This document shows, piece by piece, positions 1 to 5,461 of a DNA stretch of 20,422 nt. How positions within the stretch are numbered: position 1 is the stretch's first letter; each line of letters opens with the position of its first letter. Source of the DNA: Clostridiales bacterium (lineage in GTDB: Bacteria; Bacillota; Clostridia; Lachnospirales; Lachnospiraceae); assembly GCA_019420405.1 (NCBI GenBank), contig JAHZHF010000024.1, positions 1 through 20,422 of the forward strand. The letters run 5' to 3'. A program made the position numbers and the translations under genes. Below the pieces are notes generated by a model, which worked only from the letters and a program-made list of their open reading frames with translations, did no database searches and was not told where the DNA came from.

Positions 1-1921
1 CGGTAAAGAGATCGGACTTGGCGGACGTATCAATACAGTACTCCAGTCTGCATTCTTCAAACTGGCTGCCATCATTCCGGAAGAAGAAGCAATCGACCTG
101 ATGAAGGCTGCTGCGAAAGCTACTTACGGAAGAAAAGGTGACAAGATCGTACAGATGAACTACGATGCGATCGATGCTGGTGCTAAGCAGGTTGTAGAAG
201 TAACAGTTCCGGAGAGCTGGAAAGACGCTGCTGACGAAGGTCTTGCTGCACCGAAGGTAGACGAGAACGGAAGAAAAGACGTTGTTGATTTCGTTAAGAA
301 TATCCAGGCTAAGGTAAATGCTCAGGAAGGAAATACACTTCCGGTATCCGCGTTCAACGACTATGTAGACGGTTCTACACCGTCAGGTTCCTCCGCATAC
401 GAGAAACGTGGTATCGCAGTGGATATCCCGGTATGGAAACCGGAGAACTGTATCCAGTGTAACCGCTGTGCATATGTCTGCCCGCACGCTGTTATCCGTC
501 CGGTTGCCCTGACAGAGGAAGAGCTTGCAAAAGCTCCGGAAGGAATGGAAGCAATCGATATGATCGGTATGCCGGGAATGAAATTCTCCATGACTGTATC
601 AGCTTATGACTGTACAGGATGTGGTTCATGTGCGAACGTATGCCCGGGCAAGAAGGGCGAGAAAGCGCTCGTTATGGAGAACATGGAAGCAAACGCAGGC
701 AAACAGGACTTCTTCGATTACGGAAGAGAGATCCCGGTAAAACCGGAAGTTGTTGCAAAATTCAAAGAGACAACTGTAAAGGGAAGCCAGTTCAAACAGC
801 CGCTGCTTGAGTTCTCAGGCGCTTGTGCAGGATGTGGTGAGACACCGTACGCTAAGCTGATCACACAGCTGTTCGGTGACAGAATGTATATCGCAAATGC
901 GACAGGATGCTCCTCTATCTGGGGTAACTCCTCACCGTCCACTCCTTACACAGTAAATGAGAAGGGTCAGGGACCGGCTTGGTCTAACTCCCTGTTCGAG
1001 GATAACGCTGAGTTCGGTTATGGTATGCTTCTTGCACAGAATACAATCCGTGACAGAATGAAGGCAAAAGTTGAGAAGATTGCTGAGATCGCAGAGAAAG
1101 AAGACGTGAAGGCTGCTGCAAAAGAATATCTTGAGACATTCGGATGCGGAGCTACAAACGGAACAGCTACAGACAAGCTTGTAGCAGCTCTGGAAGCCTG
1201 CGACTGCGACCTTGCAGAGAAGAATGAAGTTCTTAAGAACAAAGACTTCCTCGCTAAGAAATCTCAGTGGGTATTCGGTGGTGACGGATGGGCTTACGAT
1301 ATCGGATTCGGCGGTGTTGACCACGTACTTGCAAGCGGCAAGGACATCAACATCATGGTATTCGATACAGAGGTTTACTCCAACACAGGCGGACAGTCTT
1401 CCAAGGCTACAAAGACAGGTGCTACAGCACAGTTCGCCGCAGGCGGTAAAGAGACGAAGAAGAAAGACCTTGCAGGTATGGCAATGAGCTACGGATATGT
1501 ATACGTTGCACAGATCGCTATGGGTGCTGACTTCAACCAGACAGTCAAAGCTATCACGGAGGCTGAGGCTTATCCGGGACCATCACTGATCATCGCTTAC
1601 GCTCCGTGTATCAACCACGGTATCAAGAAGGGTATGAGCAAAGCTCAGACAGAGGAACAGCTTGCAGTAGAGTGCGGATACTGGAACAACTTCCGGTTCA
1701 ATCCGGCTGCTGAGGGCAACAAGTTCTTCCTTGACAGCAAAGAGCCTAAGGAAGAGAACTATCAGGCATTCCTTGACGGAGAGGTTCGTTACAATGCCCT
1801 GAAGAGAGCAAATCCGGAGAAGGCTGCAAAACTGTTCGCAATCAACGAGCAGGAAGCTATGGAGAGATACGCATACCTGAAGAAACTGGTAGATGTATAC
1901 GCAGCTGACGATGCAGAGTAA
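1..1921 (+). CDS. nifJ: Pyruvate:ferredoxin (flavodoxin) oxidoreductase, C-terminal half (5' truncated by window)
   Basis: Oxidises pyruvate with CoA to acetyl-CoA and CO2 and passes electrons to ferredoxin or flavodoxin; a central cytoplasmic enzyme of anaerobes. The reading frame is open from base 2, so the gene enters from the left; about 639 codons are visible of a family length near 1,170-1,200. Two ferredoxin-type 4Fe-4S motifs are visible (CIQCNRCAYVCP near 448-483 and CTGCGSCANVCP near 612-645). A later Cys pair, CAGCGE near 823-840, probably serves the proximal cluster. The thiamine-diphosphate signature begins at GDGWAYDIGFGG (about 1276-1315) and continues to the YSNTGGQSSKAT stretch. 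These are the usual elements of the single-chain enzyme. Codon choice is strongly biased (GAA/AAG/GTA/ATC), as in highly expressed genes. A strong terminator follows within 30 bases, so it ends its transcript. The identification is secure; only the N-terminal half is unseen. Confidence 0.97.
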   Translation, partial: GKEIGLGGRINTVLQSAFFKLAAIIPEEEAIDLMKAAAKATYGRKGDKIVQMNYDAIDAGAKQVVEVTVPESWKDAADEGLAAPKVDENGRKDVVDFVKNIQAKVNAQEGNTLPVSAFNDYVDGSTPSGSSAYEKRGIAVDIPVWKPENCIQCNRCAYVCPHAVIRPVALTEEELAKAPEGMEAIDMIGMPGMKFSMTVSAYDCTGCGSCANVCPGKKGEKALVMENMEANAGKQDFFDYGREIPVKPEVVAKFKETTVKGSQFKQPLLEFSGACAGCGETPYAKLITQLFGDRMYIANATGCSSIWGNSSPSTPYTVNEKGQGPAWSNSLFEDNAEFGYGMLLAQNTIRDRMKAKVEKIAEIAEKEDVKAAAKEYLETFGCGATNGTATDKLVAALEACDCDLAEKNEVLKNKDFLAKKSQWVFGGDGWAYDIGFGGVDHVLASGKDINIMVFDTEVYSNTGGQSSKATKTGATAQFAAGGKETKKKDLAGMAMSYGYVYVAQIAMGADFNQTVKAITEAEAYPGPSLIIAYAPCINHGIKKGMSKAQTEEQLAVECGYWNNFRFNPAAEGNKFFLDSKEPKEENYQAFLDGEVRYNALKRANPEKAAKLFAINEQEAMERYAYLKKLVDVYAADDAE

Positions 1922-1944
1922 AATAAATATCAATGGATAAATGA

Positions 1945-1980
1945 AAGCCGGGAGCTTATTTGAGCTCCCGGCTTTTGGTT
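1945..1980 (+). terminator. Intrinsic terminator after nifJ, probably bidirectional
   Basis: A perfect 10-bp stem GCCGGGAGCT/AGCTCCCGGC (1947-1956 with 1963-1972) and a 6-base loop are followed by TTTTGGTT. Flanking AA/TT extends the stem. Read on the minus strand the same stem is followed by TTTCATTT, so it can also stop the convergent LysR-type gene, which ends at 2006. Confidence 0.9.
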
Positions 1981-2005
1981 ACAGGTCATGAGAAAATGAG
2001 GCTTA

Positions 2006-2875
2006 TTAAAAGTTTTCGGTTTTTTCTTTCATAAAATTCAGAAAAGTCCTGTGCGGTTCGGGAAGCCTGCGGCCCCTCGGGTAAAACATGGAGAGGGTAT
2101 AGTGAAAATTGTCTTTCAGAGGGATGGTTTTCACTCCGCTGCGGACAAATTCCCGGCATACCTTTGAGAAGTTGAGCGTGACTCCTGCTTTTTCCTTAAC
2201 AAAGTTGAAGACGGTATATGTCTGAGGAAACTGATACTGGATGCGGGGCTCGAATCCTGCCAGAAGACAGCTCTTATAAAAGGCCTCATATCCGCCGCTC
2301 ATTTTCTCGGGGAAAATAAATGTTTCATCCCTGAGCTCGCTCAGACAGATACTTTCCCTGCCGGCCAGCGGGTGTGAATCATAAACAACTGCGCAGAGCA
2401 CATCGTCGTTGAGGGTCTGGGAGCAGTAATTTTTTGTATCGCTGAACAGGATGGACCTCAGAATGACAAAATCATAGGATTTAATGTCAGCCAGAATGCG
2501 GTCAGCGGGCTGTTCGCTGAGACTGAGGCGGATATCCGGATACTTTTCGCTGAATTCAGTGAAAAGCCGGGTAAAATGGTACGGGGCGAGGACTGGCATG
2601 CTTCCGATCCTGATCTCCCTGACCGAGTGGAGACTGGCCAGCATTTCTTCATGGATTTTCAGCATTTCCTCAGCATACTGTTCTACCAGAATCCCGCTTT
2701 CCGTCAGTTCGAATTTTCGTGTATTCCGTTTGATCAGTGTGGTATCAAGCTCTTTTTCAAGCTTCTGGATCTGCTTGGAGAGAGCACTTTGGGTCAGGCC
2801 GCAGGAAAACCCGGCTTCTGTGAAATTCTTCTCCTGGCAGAGGATAAGATAATATTGTAACTGCTGAATGTTCAT
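2006..2875 (-). CDS. LysR-family transcriptional regulator
   Basis: DNA-binding regulator of 289 residues, the usual LysR length. Residues 1-60 form the winged helix-turn-helix (MNIQQLQYYLILCQEKNFTEA, then LTQSALSKQIQKLEKELD, a typical recognition helix region). Residues from about 88 to the end match the periplasmic-binding-protein-like effector domain (IRIGSMPVLAPYHF onward). The ATG at 2875 is preceded by an AAAGGA ribosome binding site. A -10/-35 pair lies upstream (TTTACA-N17-TACAAT on the minus strand), and a palindrome with a T-N11-A core covers the predicted start of transcription, as expected for an autoregulated LysR gene. It is transcribed away from the two-component genes and towards nifJ. 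The inducer and targets cannot be read from sequence; the best candidate target is the divergent promoter at 2919-2947. Confidence 0.93.
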   Translation of the reverse strand: MNIQQLQYYLILCQEKNFTEAGFSCGLTQSALSKQIQKLEKELDTTLIKRNTRKFELTESGILVEQYAEEMLKIHEEMLASLHSVREIRIGSMPVLAPYHFTRLFTEFSEKYPDIRLSLSEQPADRILADIKSYDFVILRSILFSDTKNYCSQTLNDDVLCAVVYDSHPLAGRESICLSELRDETFIFPEKMSGGYEAFYKSCLLAGFEPRIQYQFPQTYTVFNFVKEKAGVTLNFSKVCREFVRSGVKTIPLKDNFHYTLSMFYPRGRRLPEPHRTFLNFMKEKTENF

Positions 2876-2879
2876 GATG

Positions 2880-2902
2880 ATATATTCCTTTCTGGAATAT
2901 AT
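2880..2902. promoter_or_regulatory. LysR-type operator palindrome (T-N11-A)
   Basis: Perfect inverted repeat ATATATTCC-N5-GGAATATAT, with a T-N11-A core at T2885 and A2897. Its centre (2891) is about 63 bases upstream of the start predicted for the divergent plus-strand promoter, close to the -65 position where LysR proteins usually bind at target promoters. The same site overlaps the -10 and start of the LysR gene itself and its ribosome binding site. Binding by the adjacent LysR protein is inferred. Confidence 0.6.
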
Positions 2903-2929
2903 TGTACCAGAAGTTGAATTGACTGTAAA
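2901..2929 (-). promoter_or_regulatory. Sigma-A-type promoter of the LysR gene
   Basis: On the minus strand, -35 TTTACA (2929-2924), a 17-base spacer and -10 TACAAT (2906-2901). The predicted start near 2894 leaves a leader of about 19 bases containing the ribosome binding site. Its -35 abuts the -35 of the opposing plus-strand promoter. Confidence 0.6.
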
Positions 2930-2947
2930 TCACAGGATTACTATAAT
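2919..2947 (+). promoter_or_regulatory. Sigma-A promoter P1, divergent from the LysR gene
   Basis: -35 TTGACT (2919-2924), exactly 17 bases, -10 TATAAT (2942-2947). Predicted start near 2954. This is a near-consensus promoter whose -35 touches that of the LysR promoter, so the two are likely to compete or be jointly controlled by the palindrome at 2880-2902. The first thing transcribed is the long hairpin at 2968-3012; the two-component genes begin about 200 bases downstream. Confidence 0.7.
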
Positions 2948-2953
2948 AAAAAC

Positions 2954-3020
2954 GAAGAAGCAGTAAAAGCCCCGCGAAGAGTATCAAAGAAGCAGATATT
3001 CTCCGCGGGGTTCTCCTTTA
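2954..3020 (+). ncRNA. Candidate short hairpin RNA or attenuator leader
   Basis: Directly downstream of P1, CCCCGCG (2970-2976) pairs with CGCGGGG (3004-3010). The stem continues inward after one A.C mismatch through A-U and GAGUAUC/GAUAUUC to a 9-base loop (2986-2994), giving about 15 pairs in all. The 3' flank TTCTCCTTT is only a weak U tract on this strand and is complementary to a Shine-Dalgarno sequence. On the minus strand the same stem ends in CTTTTACT. It may terminate a small RNA of about 65 bases or attenuate P1 readthrough into the two-component genes. No open reading frame is evident in it. Confidence 0.35.
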
Positions 3021-3077
3021 CATGATTCTGTGTGGGCACGATTGCTGCGGTTCGTTTTATTGAATAAGGAATATTTC

Positions 3078-3106
3078 TTGACCTTGCAATTCGCAGATAA
3101 TATAAT
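3078..3106 (+). promoter_or_regulatory. Sigma-A promoter P2 for the two-component operon
   Basis: -35 TTGACC (3078-3083), a 17-base spacer, -10 TATAAT (3101-3106). The predicted start near 3113 leaves a leader of about 40 bases before the response regulator ATG at 3153. It lies downstream of the hairpin at 2968-3012, so it should be independent of any attenuation there. Confidence 0.75.
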
Positions 3107-3152
3107 CATATGCGATACAAGGTCATTTTTTTGGAAAGAACAGAGGGACAGT

Positions 3153-3863
3153 ATGATCAGAGTTGCGGTTGTGGAGGATGACGAAAACTATATTTCCGTT
3201 CTGAAGGAATATCTTGAACAGTATAAGAAAGATTCAGGAGAACAGATTGAGATTACGGTATACCATGATGGAGATGAAATTGCTGCATTTTACAGAGCTC
3301 AGTTTGATATTATTCTTATGGATATTGAGATGAAATTCATTGACGGTATGACTGCTGCTGAAGAGATCCGAAAGTTAGACTCATCGGTAGCTATAATGTT
3401 TATAACGAATGCTCCGCAGTATGCAATTCGTGGCTATGAAGTGGGAGCGCTGGATTATATTCTCAAGCCGGTGTCTTACTTCACGTTCAGCCAGAAATTC
3501 GGACGTGCCGTGGCAAAATTAAAAAAGCGGAACACTCGAAAGAAGATTACAATACCGGTGAAAGGCGGAGTTATGCGCATGGATATATCCGATGTTTATT
3601 ATATCGAAAGTGAAGGTCATAATTTAGTCTATCACACGAAAGATGGTTCTTCTGTGTCGGCAGGTACGATGAAGTCATTAGAGTCCGAAATGGAAGGAAA
3701 CGATTTCTCGAGGATTAACAAGTGCTATCTGGTGAATTTGGAACATGTGGATGGAGTGCAGGACAAGTATGCCATTGTACATGGCGACCGTCTGCTGATC
3801 AGCCGCCCGCGAATGAAACAATTTATGCAGGAATTAACAAGATACTGGGGGGAACGCTCATGA
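3153..3863 (+). CDS. LytTR-family response regulator (AgrA/VirR type)
   Basis: Cytoplasmic transcription regulator of 236 residues. The receiver domain spans about residues 1-120: the acidic pair is E8/D9-D10, D57 in ILMDIEM is the phosphoacceptor, T85 the switch threonine and K105 in LKP the conserved lysine. Residues from about 135 to 233 form a LytTR DNA-binding domain (KITIPVKGG at its start, YYIESEGHN, RINKCYLVNLEHV). The ATG at 3153 is chosen over an in-frame ATG at 3030 because the receiver domain begins there, an AGAGGGA ribosome binding site precedes it, and promoter P2 lies between the two ATGs. The stop overlaps the kinase start (ATGA at 3860-3863), so the pair is translationally coupled. 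Two LytTR-type boxes lie in front of the GH3 gene downstream (5342-5370), the likely target. Confidence 0.93.
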   Translation: MIRVAVVEDDENYISVLKEYLEQYKKDSGEQIEITVYHDGDEIAAFYRAQFDIILMDIEMKFIDGMTAAEEIRKLDSSVAIMFITNAPQYAIRGYEVGALDYILKPVSYFTFSQKFGRAVAKLKKRNTRKKITIPVKGGVMRMDISDVYYIESEGHNLVYHTKDGSSVSAGTMKSLESEMEGNDFSRINKCYLVNLEHVDGVQDKYAIVHGDRLLISRPRMKQFMQELTRYWGERS

Positions 3864-5197
3864 CCATGACAGAATTTGTCACGAATCTTCCGGATATTCC
3901 CAGAATTATTACAGCGCTTGCGGAATGGCTGGCCTGTTTAGTCTGCATTCTGCCATTGAGAAAAAGGGAACGGATAAGAAGAGGAACGCTGGCAGCGGTG
4001 AGCATTGGATTTCTGGCGATACAGAGCTTTTACATGGTTATCACTGATGGATTCGATGGAATTGTCTGGAATCTGTGCATGGTTGGAGCTGTGTTTCTGA
4101 TGTTCTGCTATATCAGGGGGTGTGCGGCGGTAGCTTTGAATAATGCGGTATGCTGCTGTTGTACGGCGTTTATCGGATCTGAATTCGCAGCTTCGATTGC
4201 GTGGCAGATCTGGTGCTATATCTATGATCATATTGATGTCCGGCAGAATATATGGAAAACATTGGTAGTGGTTTTTATCTATGTGATTGTATTTTCATGT
4301 CTCTGGAAGATTAATAAAAGTATATTTCTTTCAGATGAAGAATTTTCAGTTAAGAACAGAGAAACTATATTTGTCGTAATGATTTCATTGCTGATTTTTG
4401 CGGTCAGCAATTTGGGCTTCCTTCCGGTCAGCATTATTTTTGCGGGAAGAGACAGCGTGGAAATATTTAATATGCGGACAATGGTAGATCTGGGAGGATT
4501 GGCGGCGCTCTATGCATATCAGTCTCAATTGAAATCCTCATATATACAACGCGAACTGGAGACAATTCAGACTATTCTGAACAGCCAGTACGAGCAGTAT
4601 AAACAGACACAGAGAGCAGTGGATATGATTAATTACCGGTATCATGATCTGAAGAATCATATTATCGCTCTGCGGACGGATAGCGGTGGTACTCAGAGAA
4701 ATAAATACCTTGATAAACTGGAAAGTGAGATCCGGGACTATGAGGCGATGAATAAAACGGGAAATCAGGTGCTTGACACCTTGCTGACAAGTAAGAACCT
4801 GCGCTGTATGCAGCATAAGATCAATATGACAAGTGTGATTGACGGCAGCCTGTTTGACTCTATGGATGTTATGGATATCTGTTCAATCTTCGGGAATGCC
4901 ATAGATAATGCCATAGAGTGTGAAATAAAGATTAAAGATTATGAAAAAAGAATGATCCATGTGGATGCCTTTTGCGAGAAGAGCTTCATCATTATCCGTT
5001 TTGAGAATTATTATGAGGGGGAGATCCGTTTTGAGAAAGGTATGCCTGTTACGAGTAAAAAAGATACGAGTCTGCACGGGTACGGCTTGAAAAGTCTCCG
5101 CTACACTGTACGTAAGTACAGAGGAGAAGTACAGATTGATACCAGAGACAGCTGGTTCAGTCTCAGGATATTGATACCGCTGGATATGAAAAAATGA
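3860..5197 (+). CDS. AgrC-like GHKL sensor histidine kinase, polytopic membrane protein
   Basis: Predicted membrane sensor of 445 residues that phosphorylates the adjacent response regulator. About the first 215 residues hold six or seven hydrophobic segments. A helical, probably coiled-coil stretch follows (QRELETIQTILNSQYEQYKQ). The phosphoacceptor region reads YHDLKNH with H262 as the likely phosphorylated histidine. The C-terminal ATPase domain is of the GHKL/HATPase_c_5 type: N box NAIDNA (N346, N350) and G box HGYGLKS (residues 406-412). The start at 3860 overlaps the regulator stop and is preceded by GGGGGGA; an ATG two codons later is also possible. AgrC proteins sense peptides, but no agrB or agrD lies in this window, so the ligand is unknown. 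Four consecutive cysteines in the membrane region (CCCC, near 4151-4162) are unusual. Confidence 0.9.
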   Translation: MTMTEFVTNLPDIPRIITALAEWLACLVCILPLRKRERIRRGTLAAVSIGFLAIQSFYMVITDGFDGIVWNLCMVGAVFLMFCYIRGCAAVALNNAVCCCCTAFIGSEFAASIAWQIWCYIYDHIDVRQNIWKTLVVVFIYVIVFSCLWKINKSIFLSDEEFSVKNRETIFVVMISLLIFAVSNLGFLPVSIIFAGRDSVEIFNMRTMVDLGGLAALYAYQSQLKSSYIQRELETIQTILNSQYEQYKQTQRAVDMINYRYHDLKNHIIALRTDSGGTQRNKYLDKLESEIRDYEAMNKTGNQVLDTLLTSKNLRCMQHKINMTSVIDGSLFDSMDVMDICSIFGNAIDNAIECEIKIKDYEKRMIHVDAFCEKSFIIIRFENYYEGEIRFEKGMPVTSKKDTSLHGYGLKSLRYTVRKYRGEVQIDTRDSWFSLRILIPLDMKK

Positions 5198-5272
5198 ATC
5201 ATTTATAGTCCGCCTTTCGGGGGCAGAAGAGGGAACAGGCGAAAAACAGAATTATAGGAAAATTTAGAGGAA

Positions 5273-5319
5273 ACGCATGTGGATTATGCATATTGCATAG
5301 AATCACATGCGTATTTTTG
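5273..5319 (+). terminator. Intrinsic terminator of the two-component operon
   Basis: The outer stem ACGCATGTG/CACATGCGT (5273-5281 with 5304-5312) continues through ATT/AAT and ATGCA/TGCAT with two small bulges, to a 3-base loop, and is followed by ATTTTTG. It separates the two-component genes from the GH3 promoter, so the GH3 operon needs its own promoter. Confidence 0.88.
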
Positions 5320-5341
5320 TGGTATTTCAACATAAAGCAAA

Positions 5342-5370
5342 ACAGTTTATGCAGAAAATGAACAGTTTGT
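5342..5370 (+). promoter_or_regulatory. Pair of LytTR-type binding boxes upstream of the GH3 gene
   Basis: ACAGTTTAT (5342-5350) and ACAGTTTGT (5362-5370) are direct repeats 20 bases apart, start to start. Both match the known LytTR box pattern W-M-M-G-T-T-N-R-K at every position. The gap is 11 bases, against 12-13 usually described. The pair ends about 45 bases before the predicted start of transcription, a normal activator position. That the regulator encoded at 3153-3863 binds here is inference. Confidence 0.65.
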
Positions 5371-5377
5371 GAATGTT

Positions 5378-5408
5378 TTGTAAAATGGTGGTCTGTTCCT
5401 GATATAAT
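5378..5408 (+). promoter_or_regulatory. Promoter of the GH3-GtrA-GH3 operon (extended -10)
   Basis: A perfect -10 TATAAT (5403-5408) with the extended motif TGA before it (5400-5402). The -35 region is poor (best TTGTAA at 5378-5383, spacer 19). A weak -35 with a good extended -10 is typical of an activator-dependent promoter and fits the LytTR boxes just upstream. The predicted start near 5415 gives a leader of about 47 bases. Confidence 0.6.
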
Positions 5409-5461
5409 GACGCCAGTTGACGGGATACCGTTAAAATATAGGAATAGGGAGGTAAGATACT

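Noticed and set aside
2240..2270. tRNA T-loop-like GCTCGAATCCTGCC
   Set aside because: It is inside the LysR coding sequence, with no acceptor stem or anticodon arm around it.
3030..3152. In-frame N-terminal extension of the response regulator by 41 residues
   Set aside because: The extension contains promoter P2, has no ribosome binding site and is not part of any receiver domain; the domain begins at 3153.
5198..5272. AgrD-like pheromone peptide gene after the kinase
   Set aside because: The only ATG-started frame immediately after the kinase is four codons long, with no peptide precursor features.
5411..5437. Further LytTR-like boxes (CCAGTTGAC and ACCGTTAAA) after the predicted GH3 start
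   Set aside because: Each misses at least one consensus position, spacing is 14 bases, and their location downstream of the start does not suit activation.
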